Source: Gentiana macrophylla (lineage: Eukaryota > Streptophyta > Magnoliopsida > Gentianales > Gentianaceae). From it: DNA of 64,000 nucleotides. The notes below the pieces were generated by a model. The model did not search any database. It had not been told where the DNA came from and saw only the letters and a list, made by a program, of their open reading frames with translations. This document shows positions 44,414-57,352 of the stretch, in pieces. The stretch lies in NCBI GenBank assembly GCA_026214975.1, contig JAOBSW010000955.1, forward strand, positions 186,001-250,000, written 5' to 3'. Position 1 is the first letter of the stretch. Each line of letters begins with the position of its first letter. The position numbers and the translations under genes are program-made.

Positions 44414-46403
44414 CAAGGTGATCTATATTTATACGTATAAAATATTAGATCTAGGAGTGGTAAACATGTAGATTTTTTGTCCCAAATTTTTTGATAGGGC
44501 CCGAAATTTGTTTTATTTTTTTATGTCATGAATGTCTTGGTTGAAGAGATAGATTGGGGTTGGTGCTGTTTACTCGTTAGATCTATTTTGTAACTCCTTT
44601 GTTTAGTAACAATTGAGCATAGGAATTGTAATTTTTTTATGTCAATTTTCGAAATTTCAATGTAAAAGTAGCATCTTTTATTGTAATTTTGTACATCCGG
44701 GCTCGAGAAGATGAAGATCTTGCTGGAAAATTGAAGATCAAGGCGAAATCCAAGGTATGAACGAGGAGAAACGGATAAATTTTTTTTTAAAAACACTGCT
44801 ACAGGATTTTCTGCGACGCTGAAAAGCATCGCTATAAGTCCTGTTTATAAAAATTCAATGCGGCTAGGGTTTTTTTTAATGCATGCGGCTGCATGTAAAT
44901 TTTTATGACGTAATTTTTTTTACTACATGCTGCCGGTTGGCAGATTAAAAAAAAAAACAAAAAACAAAAAAAAAAAAACAACATTATTTTGGAAAATAAT
45001 TTAAAACAGCCGCATAATAAAAAAAATTGTTTTAATTATAATAAATTGGGTTTATTTAATTAAAAAGACATTTTCTCCTCTCGGGTGTTCGTGGTTCGTG
45101 ATCCGGCGGTTCGAGTTCAAGATTCGAAGATCAAGACTCGAAGACATAGATTATGTAATTTACTGCTTTCCTAGAATAAATTAGATACGGGGCTACCAAC
45201 AATCCATCTCGGTGTTTAAATTTTCGGCAATTATTTTTTATGTGTTTGATCATAAAATAGATATAAAATCGGAATTGCCATGACATGCATCCTATCATAA
45301 ATTCACTCCATGCATACATGTAGAATTTTAATTTTGGTAATTAAAATAGGCATATATACAAACTCGCGTAATTAGTTGAAATTTAATTAATACGTGGTAA
45401 TTAATTAATTTAGTAACTAATTAAAGATCCAAGGACGGGTTATGAAATCGTTAAGTTTTTTCGGTGTGTGTTCTCGGTGAACCGCCTTAAAAGCCCAAAC
45501 GTAATCACGTTTTCAATTCGTAGTGTCCACGAGATTGAATGATGGTAAAAGAACAATAAATTTTGGATAAAAACGGTCGCTTATAGGTTGAGTGGTCAAC
45601 TGAGCTAGGCTCGACCGACTTAACCCTCCTAGTGTGATGTATGCACGGGGGTCCAGCAAGACTAAGCTACACTTTGAGAGCGGAGGGGTGATTCCTTCTT
45701 ATCTCATGGGGTTTGTCTTGACCCGATTTCGTCCGATCATCACATATGTTCCAACGAATAGGACGGGTAGGCTTTCCTACGTTACCGACACCATTCGGAA
45801 TCCTTGATTTGATGTATTTTTATGTTAACATCAAAAAGACGTGGTTAGCTAACCCACAACCACTTCCAAAATATTGAGTGGGAGCGGGGGAGGCGACAGT
45901 CAACCCCACGGCCTCTACTATATATACAAGTAAGTGAGAGAAGGGTGACGCCTCGCGGTGCTTTGATTTCGTCCCCCTATGGATGGTGTTCACCCCTATC
46001 AACATTCATGGCTTGGTCTCCGAAAGGATAGGATTTCCGGGTACTCGTCGGGTCATTGACCTTTCCTACGACGGCTCACTCGGGGCGTACCTAAGAGATC
46101 CGATATAGTAGGTCACACTCATAAAGGATATTTTTGATAATATCTAGGCTAAAAAAGGAAGGTAGTCAATGAATAATGGGATGTTCGATTCTCATGGGAT
46201 GTTTGATTCTCACAAGTTATTCATTGATGAGATTGTCTCGATTTTACCGTCATCTCTTTGACCTACCCTACGGCGGCACTGAGATGCGAGGTTGAAACCT
46301 TGGAATGGTAGAGTAGACTTAATTTTAGTTTACAATTCCTAAAATAAATTTATATGGTAGTGTTAAACTTGAATTAATATATGTCATTTTATTTTTAGCA
46401 AAA
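44414..46403 (+). other. Untranslated leader of element A with possible intron
   Basis: About 2 kb between PBS and gag without a supported ORF. Much of it (about 45180-46398) is shared with the nested element (50940-52119). A donor-like GTAAGTGAG at 45930 and a pyrimidine-rich acceptor ending at AG 46397-46398, five bases before the gag ATG, would define a 469-bp intron. Both sites are kept in the nested element. A poly-A-rich stretch lies at 44948-44983. Confidence 0.5.
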
Positions 46404-47215
46404 ATGTCTGCTCAAATTTCTGCTTTACTGTCTGATAAATTATCAGGAAAAAACTTTAAGAAATGGCATATTAATCTAAACGTGGTACTCACATACGAGA
46501 ATGTGCAACATGTACTCACTTCTGAATGCCCTACGGTGGCGATCCAAAAACCTGGAAAAGCTGAGATTGAACAGCGTAATCGCTGGATCGAAGCAGATAA
46601 CCGGGCTCGTGAGATCATCCTGGCGGCAGTGTCGGAGGTTATTAGGACCCATATTGAAGAGTTTGAGACTGCAGGAGAAATCATGCGGAAACTTACTTCG
46701 ATGTTTGGATCACCTAGCAACCAAGCAAGACACGATGCCATCAGAATGGCTGTAACACGAAATTGAATAAAGGTCAAGCAGTGAATGGTCATGTTCTAAA
46801 TATGATCAGTTACTTCAATGACGCCGGTATTCATGGATCATTGTTCTATGAAGCAACTCAAGTATCAATGATTTTGGAATCGTTGACTCCTGAGTTTATC
46901 CCGCTCAAAACTCAGTATCTGATGGGCAAACATGAGTTGACCATGACAAAAATGCTTAATGAACTGACTATCTATGAGGGCCTGCTATCGAAAGATAAGG
47001 TCCAAGTAGGGGATAAGAAAGCTGAAGCCAATATGGCCGAAGCTAAGTCATCAAACAAGCCTAAGGCCAAACCAAAAAAGAAGGGTAGTGTTGCACCTAT
47101 GCCCAAGCCAATGAAGAAAAAGAAAGCCAAGAAAGTTGACGAGACCAAGCCCAAGGGCAAATGCTTTTACTGTAAGGAGGTATGACATTGGAAACGCCAT
47201 TGTCTGGAATATCTT
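46404..47215 (+). pseudogene. copia gag of element A with stop in the zinc knuckle
   Basis: Frame 1 (46404-46766) starts MSAQISALLSDKLSGKNFKK and continues RWIEADNRAREIILAAV and IMRKLTSMFGSPSNQARHDA. After a one-base shift near 46765 a second frame (46763-47185) goes on with GHVLNMISYFNDAGIHGSLF, VSMILESLTPEFIPLK and a lysine-rich linker. The knuckle reads CFYCKEV, stop, HWKRHC, so the glycine codon of the CCHC motif has become TGA. The four metal ligands are otherwise intact. Packs retroelement RNA into particles. Confidence 0.92.
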
Positions 47216-47221
47216 CGTGAT

Positions 47222-47671
47222 GTGAAAGATGGCAAAGTCAAGGCTGTCGCTGGGAAAGATAAGAAAGGTAATTTGGAATTACTATTCTTGGAATCTTTTA
47301 ATTTAGCTAAAGATGTATCCACTTGGATACTTGATACTGGAGCTACTAACCATGTATGTTCTTCATTGCAGATTCTTAGTTCGTATGAGGAGCTGAAAGA
47401 GGGTTCTCAAGTGATGCGAGTAGGCACTAGGGCGCTCATTTCGGCTAAAGCAGTGGGAGCTGTGGACTTGCATTTTAATAATAGAATTTTACATTTAGAG
47501 AATGTTTATTTTATTCCGAATTTAAGGAGAAATTTGATTTCTCATTCTGCCTTAGTTGAACAATCATTTTCTGTTTCAAATCTGAATGGTGAATTTGTTA
47601 TTTCAAAGAATGGCTTTGAATTGTGTTCAACTACGCATTTAAAACAGTTTATATTTTGTAAGACCACATAA
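47222..47671 (+). pseudogene. copia protease of element A
   Basis: Open for 149 codons. Active site TWILDTGATNHVCSSLQ (D-T-G), then LHFNNRILHLENVYFIPNLR and RNLISHSALVE, matching the copia protease to its C-terminal NLISVS-type end. The frame is the same as the gag tail after the knuckle stop. It ends at a stop at 47669-47671, between protease and integrase. Confidence 0.93.
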
Positions 47672-47692
47672 AGCTCCCTACTTAATACTGAA

Positions 47693-48184
47693 ATGTTTAA
47701 AACTTCTCATCAAAGATCTGCTAAAAGGCAGAAAGTTTCTCAAGTAAAAGAAGATAAAACATACTTGTGGCATCTGAGGCTCGGCCATATTTCCTTGGAA
47801 AGGCTCAAAAGACTAGAAAAGGTTCATGCCTTAGGTGAGTCATCTGTTGACACACTGCCTGTCTGCGAGTGTCGCCTAGAGGGAAAAATGACTAAGCGTC
47901 CCTTCTCATCAAAGGGTAATAGGGCCACGGGAACTCTAGACTTAGTGCATTCAGACCTTTGTGGTCTGATGAACGTACAAGATAGAGGTGGATACGAGTA
48001 CTTTGTGACTTTCATTGATGACTACTCGAGATTCGGTTATGTTTATCTGCTGCATAGGAAGTCCGAGGCTTTTGATAAGTTCAAGGAGTTCCAAGCAGAA
48101 GCCAAAAGGCAACTAGGCAAGTCATTGAAATGCCTTCGCTCGAATCGTGGAGGTGAGTATTTAGATACTGAGTTCACTGACTAC
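47693..48184 (+). pseudogene. copia integrase of element A, N-terminal half
   Basis: Contains the zinc domain (YLWHLRLGHISLERLKRLEK, then CECRLEGKMTKRPF) and the first part of the core: LDLVHSDLCGLMNV (first catalytic Asp), FIDDYSRFGYVYLL, then LKCLRSNRGGEYLDTEF. In the last motif the second catalytic aspartate (RSDRGGEY in the family) is asparagine, which would inactivate the enzyme. The frame is then cut at TDYC by the nested element, TSD ACTAC. Confidence 0.93.
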
Positions 48185-50046
48185 TGTTAGGTGTGATGCC
48201 CGAAAGACAATTTTGTAATTGTTTTATTTAATAAATGAAATGATATTGTTATTCATATTTATTATTCTCATATTCACCGATGTGACAATAGTAATTACAC
48301 TACTGAAAACCCTAAAGTATATCGTTTATGTAATCACTTAACTCGGTGTATGGTATATACGGGAGGATTGAGTTAGTGAAGATGTACTTAAAATACAATT
48401 AGCCCGTAGTGAAGTTAATCGAGAGTATCGGGTCTCTCCTTTAACGTGCTATTAATGCGCCTGAACACGGTTGGTGTGATTGTCTTATCCGGACTTTCGG
48501 TTAAGAGAACCTAATGGGGCATTTATATATGATAGATATATCATATAGAAATTTGGACCGATTTGATTAGAGTTCTCGATATAATTCCGTAATCGAAGTC
48601 TTATCGAATCAATGGATGATCATATTTATGGGTATATCTTAATCACGAGGTGATCACGATCAAACCGCTTGAATCAAGTATGAAGTTTGACTTGACGGTT
48701 AAGGATTACACCGAGTCTGTGGTCCGAATTACCCCATCTTGGCATTGTCTTGGATTGAGTGAGTAGTCCGTGTTATCACAGATACGAATCCATTCCTTCC
48801 ATTTATGGAAGTAGATAAGCGATTCCTTATTTGTTGATCCTAGAAAGCGATCGATCGCGCGAGTTCATATTACAGCGATTGATCACGGTGAGTTGTATGA
48901 ATTAATTGATCACTAGGGGTTAATGGTAAATAAGGATAAGAGGTTCTAAAAGGGTTAACGGAACTTCCCGATTTAGAATGAACGATCTATGGAGGATTAA
49001 TCCATATGTAATGATTATATCAATGGACGCTTATTATTATTCTCGTGAGGAGATAAATATAATCTCATAATCGGAGGAGTGCGATCACGGGATTATGGTG
49101 GCATATTCCGTGATTGATTTATCGAATATAATTATTCTATAATTATTTATTTGATTTATCGGAACGTGATTATTAGTCCATGGTCCCCGACGCGTGCCTC
49201 CTAATATAGCATAGCTATTCTCGGACGTCGAATCCTAATAATATTAATTTAGTTCTTGTTGGACTTTATTAAAACGATATGTGAATTAATTGTTTAGTGG
49301 ACTATTAAATTAGTTGGGCTAAATAATTAAATACAATCTTTGGAAAGACATTTTCGTAATTTACTCTACCGAATTGGTGTGTTGACCATTTTTGACCTAA
49401 TTGGTCAAAAGAATGGAAATATGCGTGACCTAATTTTAGTAAAAGGTGCGCATATATTTTGTGTGTTATTATTAGGAAATTTGTTTTCCTAAATTGATTA
49501 ATAAGACATTATGCATAAAATATTTATTGGATAAATATTTATGGAAAGAAATAAAGATAAATATTATCCTAGATTTGTTCTAGAATATTATGGGATTATC
49601 TTTTATTTAATGGGATTATCATAATTGATTTTGTATTAATTATAAAATCCTTTGGAGCTTAAGTTTTACTTCTCATATATAAAGAGAGAGTTCTCTAAAG
49701 CCAAATAACTACTACAATTTTCGACTTTCACCTTAGAGAGGAGAAGGAAAATTTCGCCAAGGGGAGAATAAGGGAAAATCTTGGAGATTTTTCCGGGTAG
49801 CATATCGGAAGGGTTCGAGTCGAGAATTTCCTTCCACCGGGAGTTGCTTGGATCACACGTACGGAAGATCGTGGTGCTCTTCACGCTTTCCTTCGTTCAT
49901 CCTATTGCGGTTCTTCAACTTGGATTTTGAGATCCAAGAGGTATGATCTACAACCCCCTTGTAGAATAGATCTAGTTGTTTTATTACGTATAGATTATAG
50001 ATCTAGATCCATTAAATCGCTTCCGCTGCGGATGATATTACTAACA
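48185..50046 (+). repeat. 5' LTR of nested element
   Basis: 1,862 bp, TGTTAGGTGTGATGCCCG to ATATTACTAACA. TATA box 49676-49683. Closer to 55477-57347 than to the LTR of element A in the 49340-49480 stretch (TTGGTGTGTTGACCATTTTT is shared). Confidence 0.93.
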
Positions 50047-50047
50047 G

Positions 50048-50059
50048 TGGTATCAGAGC
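50048..50059 (+). other. Primer-binding site of nested element
   Basis: TGGTATCAGAGC, initiator tRNA-Met type, one base after the LTR end. Confidence 0.92.
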
Positions 50060-52119
50060 CCATGGTGATCTATATTTATACGTATAAAATATTAGATCTA
50101 GGAGTGGAAAACATGTAGCTTTTATTGTCCAAATTTTTTTTAATTTGGTCAATGCATGTTTATATATATTTTTATGTTGTTGCGATTGTTGTGGTTGAAG
50201 AGATGGATTGGGGTTGGCATTGTTTACCCGTTAGATCTATTGTACACTCATATGAATGATGAAAATTCGTTCATATGAGTATAGGAAATTATGTAATTTA
50301 TCTTTATTGCAAGTTTAATTTCCAGCAAATAGATCTAGTTAGTAGCTGTTTAGTATTTTTGTTTTTCCCGTTGATCGAACCGTTGAAACGAAGATCCCTC
50401 CGGTCAGAATCAAGATTAGAAGATGATGATCAACTCCACAAATTTTGGCGTCGATCAGAGTCCGGTTCGATATCCGTTTGATGCTGCGAAAAGGCTGCTG
50501 TAACAGAAAAACACAGGATTCACAGAAACACTATCTGTGACTTCCTCGATTTTCTGGGAGAGTTTGGACCGTTCAAAAGCAAATCCGACCGTTCAGATTT
50601 ATCAAATATGAGTTTTGGACGTACCATAAAAATTTCAGGTCGATCGATTCATCTCGATTCCCGATCTGCCTCAGGAAGTCCTTGATGCAGTGCAGTCAAA
50701 GTCAGATTCAGCAGCTAGTTTGGCGGTTTACTGGAGAAAATTGGTAAGTCAAAGCACCGATCCAACCGTCCATATTGAAGTTCAAAGAGTGAATATAAGA
50801 TCTGGAAAGTTTTCGTCCCGATCCGAGTTCGTTTAGTATGCCGATCGTCAAAGAGTTCGAACAGCTGCAGATTTAGTTAGAAAGTAGTAAACCCTAGTTA
50901 GGGTTTTGGTTTTATTTTCTAATAGATTAGATATGCAAAGTGCCAACGATCCATCTCGGTGTTTAAATTTTCCATAATTTATTTTTATGTGTTCGATCAT
51001 AAAATAGATATAAAAACGGAATTGCCATGACATGCATCATATCATAAATCCACTCCATGCATACATATAGAATTTTAATTTTGGTAATTAAAATAGGCAT
51101 GTATACAAACTCGTGTAATTAGTTGAAATTTAATTAATACGTGGTAATTAATAAATTTAGTAACTAATTAAAGATCCGAGGACGGGTTATGAAATCGTTA
51201 GCCTTTCGGTGTGTGTTCTCGGTGAACCGCCTAAAGTCGAAAACGAGATCACGTTTTCAATTCGTAGTGTCTACGAGATTGAATGATGGTAAAAGAACAA
51301 TAAATCTTGGATAAAAGCGGTTCGCCTTTAGGTTGGGTGGTCAATCGAGCTTCGCTCAAAGCGACTTAACCCTCCTAGTGTGATGTATGCACGGGGTCCG
51401 GCAAGACTAAGCCAAACCGAGAGCGGAGGGTGATTCCTTCTAATCTCAATAGGGCTCTCTTGACCCGATTTCGTCCGATCATCACATATGTTCCAACGAA
51501 TAGGACGGGTAGGCTTGCCTACGTTACCGACACCATTCGGAATCCTTGATTTGATGTGCTTTTATGTTCAAAAAGACGTGGTTAGTTAACCCACCACCAC
51601 TTCCAAAATATTGAGTGGGAGCGGGGAGGCGGCAACCAACCCCACGGCCTCTACTATAGATGCAAGTAAGTGAGAGAAGGGTGACGCCTCGCGGCGCTTT
51701 GATTTCGCCCCCTACGGATGGTGTTCACCCTTATCAACATTCATGGCATGGTCTCGAAAGGATAGGATTTTACGGGTACTCGTCGGGTCCTTTGACCTAT
51801 CCTACGACGGCACACTCGGGCGCGCCTCAAGAGATCCGATATAGTAGGTCACACTCATCAAGGGTATTTTTGATAAATACCTAGCTAAAAAGGAAGGTAG
51901 TCAATGAATAAAGGGATGTTCGATTCTCGTGGGATATCGATTCTCACAAGTTATTCATTGATTTAACCGTTGATCTCTTTGACCTACCCTACGGCGGCCA
52001 TCGAGATGCAAGGTTAAAACCTTGGAATGGTAGAGTAGACTTAATTTTTAGTTTACAATTCCTAAAATTTAAATATAGTAGTGTTAAACTTGAATTAATT
52101 TATGTCATTTTATTTACAG
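50060..52119 (+). other. Leader of nested element
   Basis: The second half (about 50940-52119) matches the leader of element A, including GTAAGTGAG at 51666 and the acceptor TTTTATTTACAG ending at 52119. About 50340-50880 is specific to this element. No coding region; the ORF near 51660 crosses the shared untranslated text. Confidence 0.6.
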
Positions 52120-55100
52120 CATTATCCCTTACTAAATTGCTTACAATTTAAAATTGACTAGTATTGACTTCGTTAAAAAGTGGAAAGTAACTAGGACGTT
52201 GAACTAGTTAATCGATAATGCAATTATTTCTCGGAAGAGATATTTTCTCTTAAGCCTTTTAAAAACCAGAGTGACATATAGGTATGTCACTAGTGTCATT
52301 CGTGTCAAGCGAGAGACAAACTTAGTTTGATCAAAGGTGATTACGGACTTTGAAAATTCTTCTAGTGAATTTTCGGTGTGTGTAGTGACTACACACGTAA
52401 TCGTTCTAATTGAAAAATCGGAAAATCATGAATCTATTTGCTAGTTAGGCGATATTTGGAATCGATGAACTAGTGGGAGTTTTATGATTTGTATTTTCTC
52501 GAAACATTAGAGCTGTGTAAGTGTTTACACGATGATTTTCAAATTGAAAAATTGGAAAATCATAAAATGAAGCATTCTTTGGTTAGGCGGTATTTGGAAC
52601 CGATAAACTAGTGGGAGCTTTAATCTTATGATTTGTTGTTTTTCTAGTATATTAGAAAATCCAACAAGTCGGACAAGTAACACTCGAAATAGACATCCCA
52701 CGGTTCAAGAGTAGTGTCTACTCAAACGAACCGGTTCAAGATCTGTTTCCATTTACGGAAAGTCAAGAATGGGAAAGTATGTTTAAAAGTGTTAGTCATC
52801 TAAAAGCGAGTTGATTTTAAGGCTAAACCGAAAATTAATCATAGGATAAGGATAGTGATTTGGATCACCAACCTATGAATCCTTGGCGATTTTCTTGAGC
52901 TAAGTTCTTTGGAAGAACAAGGCAATAAAGTGCATTTAACGATTAAAAGAATAAACAACGGGCGATTAATTTTAGCTAGAATAGTGGGAGTGATATAAGG
53001 AAATGAATCTCGGATTCAATCCTTGGAGATCATGGAAAATTATTTTCCGTTTAAAATTCGTTTGAACGAAAGGATTTACCTTCTATTCGATAATTTGTTT
53101 GTCGTATAGAAAGTGAATATACCATTTGTAGTACTGAATCCAAGACTCGGACTTTTGTTTGATAAAGTCAAAACCACTTACAAGCTCTTTGAAATATGTA
53201 TATAACACATCTTAAGAACTATTAAAAGCAATTGGTTTCTATATTTAGATAAACGCTTCTTCATATTCCATAGTTAGTGCATAGTCCCTAAAAGACAAAA
53301 CTCAAGACCGGCTCTGAGGTGATTCCTTTCTCCGACCTGGTTATATTGTCTTAAAGGTTCAATGACTAAGTTTCCTTTCAATTTGGAAAGGATAATGGTT
53401 ATAAAAAGTAATATAGCTTGTTCATGACGACCTTCGGGTCGATGAAAGATACAAGTTAGTAGGAGCTTCCGAGTAGTGACTTCTTGTGTCGATAACTATT
53501 CAAACACTCCGGAAAGTTTATCCAAAATATTTTGAGGTTTTCTCTGTTTTCCATGAGAGATGGAGTATTCTATACTCATAAATGGGCCATCACATAGTCC
53601 TGTGGATCGATGCTCGGTCTCGCCTCATAGTGAAATGCTTTCACTAAGGAAGAAACCATTGAATTGCCTTTACATAGTTGTAGATGTGCCACAATACAAC
53701 GCTTAACTCAATAAAGATATTGGAAGTGAAATAACGGTTTACATTGAAGTGTAGAACCGAGAAGTCTACCTAGAATATGCTTTGGAATTAACGGATAATG
53801 AGTGGATTCGGTTCACCCAAATTCCGTCAATATAAGCATTTAGCACATGATGCTTGATGGTTTGACTGAATTTCGCGCACACGTTCGGTCGATGACCAAT
53901 CGTTATATATCTTGTAGCATTGAGAAAAAGGTTCGTTATCGATTCTTGAAATCGGGAAGGGACGATTATCTTTATTGCGTCCTTTACGATAGAGTCTATG
54001 AACAATAAAACCTTAAACCTTGCGAGACGTTTACTCAAGGTAGTTACTAACCGATTAAAATCGGACCACATCCAACATCGGTTGTTGGTGATAACACTAA
54101 ATACTACTAAACTAGATCGAAATTTGATCCACCCGAATGTAGTGGGAGTATGGTTTATCCATTACCCATTACGGGTTCGGCGGACTTTTTTGGTCCGAGG
54201 ATCGATTGATGACCTATGGCTCTTTTGTGAGCAAAGATAGGATTACGATAATAGAGGTTGGTTTTAATAGCCATAACCACCGTGAATGGAGTTCGGTACT
54301 CCACCTGTTCATACTCTTGTAGAACCACCGAGCGTCTCAGCCCGAGTGGGAGTAATTGGATCTACACGGAAAAGAGTAGAATGAGTTCGGTATTGCATGA
54401 TTTCGTTCAAAAGCAAAAAATAGGGGTGATTCCCTGAGACTTTCTTGCCAAACAAACGGAGTCTGGATTCATTCGAAACAGAAGGGTATTGCCTTATGAA
54501 CTAATGACAGAATGACTGTCAAGGCTTATGTCCTTTGTGGATAAAAAGCAAACCTCTCGGTCATTGGAAGTCATATATTTATACAATATGTGGAATTGAC
54601 CGAGAATATTGATAAGTCTTTTGTATTTGGATATCAATGTTAGTCTGAGAGTGAATATATACATACATATATTAGTGTTTGTAAAGGATAACACCGCACC
54701 GATTGGAATCAACATGGGTGTGTTATCCAAGTCGAATCGACAATACCACAATTCTCTCGCAATAGAGATTTGGACAACATTCTTAAGAGTTTGACTCGGT
54801 CGAATTCATTAGAATCACCCTTTGGTTTCCCATCCATCTTATTGGTTAAGATGATGCATCCGTGTATGCAACATTCAACGAGGAAGTTCTACCCTATGCC
54901 TCGGGAATGACTCTCTAAATCTTCGGATCGGGAGAAATGGGATAGATTCTATTTCTAGTAAGAGATGGTCGTTATTGAACGTCAACTTTGATCGAATCTC
55001 AGATTCGGCGGTTAACAAAGCAAGTTTAGTATGTCCTTTAGTATCTTGAAGAGAACGAGGAACAATATGCGGACATATTCATGTGTGAACCTGGATATGT

Positions 55101-55464
55101 GTGATACATCGATTTTGACTTTAAGTCGATTGAGGATGATCGTTAAGTCGATCTCGGGCTCGAGTGTTTACTGCACCGCATGATTTGATGGACCGTAACG
55201 TTCGATTCTACGGATCGTCTCGAGCCGACAACTGACTAATCATTAAGACCCATGACATTTAGATGTAGGTACTCCCCGAGTCACTGACCTATCCTACGAC
55301 GGCATACTCGGAGTGTATTTTGGAATCTGAAATGGTTATGACATGCTTAATGGGTACTAGAATACGGGATGGGTCTCCATTGCTTTAGAGCAAGTGGGAG
55401 ATGTAGTTTGTTGTATTTTAAATAATAGGGTGTGCTCTAAAACAATTAATCACATGCTTTCGTG
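52120..55464. other. Non-coding core of nested element
   Basis: 3.3 kb replaces gag-pol. Only short random frames, no retroelement motif. Two passages near 52420-52500 and 52545-52625 repeat (AAAATCGGAAAATCATGAAT against AAAATTGGAAAATCATAAAA, then GCTAGTTAGGCG/TGGTTAGGCGGTATTTGGAA and CTAGTGGGAG), a tandem duplication of about 125 bp. The word CCTACGACGGCA from the leader recurs near 55290. Confidence 0.6.
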
Positions 55465-55476
55465 CAAGTGGGAGAT
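55465..55476 (+). other. Polypurine tract of nested element
   Basis: CAAGTGGGAGAT directly before the 3' LTR (TGTTAGG), a context very common in plant copia elements. Confidence 0.93.
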
Positions 55477-57347
55477 TGTTAGGTGTGATGCCGAAAGACA
55501 ATTTTGTAATTGTTTTATTTAATAAATGAAATGATATTGTTATTCATATTTATTATTCTCATATTCACCGATGTGACAATAGTAATTACACTACGAGAAA
55601 ACCCTAAAGTATATCGTTTATGTAATCACTTAACTCGAGTGTATGGTATATACACAGGAGGATTGAGTTAGTGAAGATGTACTTAAAATACAATTAGCCC
55701 GTAGTGAAGTTAATCGAGTATATGGTCTCTCCTTTAACGTGCTATTAATGCGCCTGAAACACGCTTGGTGTGATTGTCTTATCCGGACTTTCGGTTAAGA
55801 GAACCTAATGGGGCATTTATATATGATAGATATATCATATAGAAATTTGGACCGATTTGATTAGAGTTCTCGATATAATTCCGTAATCGAGAAGTCTTAT
55901 CGAATCAATGGATGATCATATTTATGGGTATATCTTAATCTCGAGGTGATCACGACCAACCGCTTGAATCGAGTATGAAGTTTGACTTGACGGTTAAGGA
56001 TTACACTGCGAGTCCGTGGTGCGAATTACCCCATCTTGGCATTGTCTTTGGATTGAGTGAGTAGTGCGTGTTATCACAGATACGGAATCCATTCCTTCCA
56101 TTTATGGAAGTAGATAGGCGATTCCTTATTTGTTGATCCTAGAAAGCGATCGATCGCGCGAGTTCATATTACAACGATTGATCACCGGTGAGTTGTATGA
56201 ATTAATTGATCACTAGGGGTTAATGGTAAATAAGGATAAGAGGTTCTAAAAGGGTTAACGGAACTTCCCGATTTAGAATGAATAAATGATCTATGGAGGA
56301 TTAATCCATATGTAATGATTATATCAATGGACGCTTATTATTATTCTCGTGAGGAGATAAATATAATCTCATAATCGGAGGAGTGCGATCCACGGGATTA
56401 TGGTGGCATATTCCGTGATTGATTTATCGAATATAATTATTCTATAATTATTTATTTGATTTATCGGAGCCGCTGATTATTAGTCCATGGTCCCCGACGT
56501 GCCTCCTAATATAGCATAGCTATTCTCGGACGTCGAATCCTAATAATATTAATTTAGTTCTTGTTGGACTTTATTAAAACGATATGTGAATTAATTGTTT
56601 AGTGGACTATTAAATTAGTTGGGCTAAATAATTAAATACACGGAAAAGACATTTTTCGTGGACTCGGCCCGAATTGGTGTGTTGACCATTTTTGACCTAA
56701 TTGGTCAAAAAGAATGGAAATATGCGTGACCTAATTTTAGTAAAAAGGTGCGCATATATTTTGTGTGTTATTATTAGGAAATTTGTTTTCCTAAATTGAT
56801 TAATAAGACATGTGCATAAAATATTTATTGGATAAATATTTATGGAAAGAAATAAAGATAAATATTATCCTAGATTTGTTCTAGAATATTATGGGATTAT
56901 CTTTTATTTAATGGGATTATCATAATTGATTTTGTATTAATTATAAAATCCTTGGAGCTTAAGTTTTACTCTCCTATATAAAGAGAGTTCTCCCAAGCCA
57001 AATAACTACTACAATTTTCGACTTTCACCTCTTAGAGAGGAGAAGGAAAATTTCGGCCAAGGGGAGAATAAGGGGAAAATCTTGGAGATTTTTCCGGGTA
57101 GCATATCGGAAGGGTTCGAGTCGAGAATTTCCTTCCACCGGAAGTGCTTGGAATAACCGGTACGGAAGATCGTGGTGCTCTTCACGCTTTCCTTCGTTCA
57201 TCCTATTGCGGTTCTTCAACTTGGATTTTGAGATCCAAGAGGTATGATCTACAACCCCCTTGTAGAATAGATCTAGTTGTTTTATTACGTATAGATTATA
57301 GATCTAGATCCATTAAATCGCTTCCGCTGCGGATGATATTACTAATA
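55477..57347 (+). repeat. 3' LTR of nested element
   Basis: 1,871 bp. It ends ACTAATA where the family has ACTAACA, a C-to-T change in the last bases. TATA box 56975-56982. Confidence 0.92.
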
Positions 57348-57352
57348 ACTAC

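Larger units (their letters stand above)
48185..57347 (+). mobile_element. Nested non-coding relative of element A (LARD-like)
   Basis: 9,163 bp with perfect TSD ACTAC (48180-48184 and 57348-57352). LTRs 48185-50046 and 55477-57347 belong to the same family as the LTR of element A. It has a PBS and PPT but no gag or pol: the internal 5.4 kb has no ORF over about 100 codons and no retroelement motif I could find. It is thus a non-autonomous derivative that landed in the integrase of a coding relative. Confidence 0.93.

Noticed and set aside
46412..46792. 126-codon minus-strand frame
   Set aside because: Antisense shadow of the copia gag at 46404; the plus-strand frame has the family motifs.
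52120..55464. Hidden host gene in the core of the nested element
   Set aside because: No frame over about 100 codons, no splice-supported exon series and no recognised motif.
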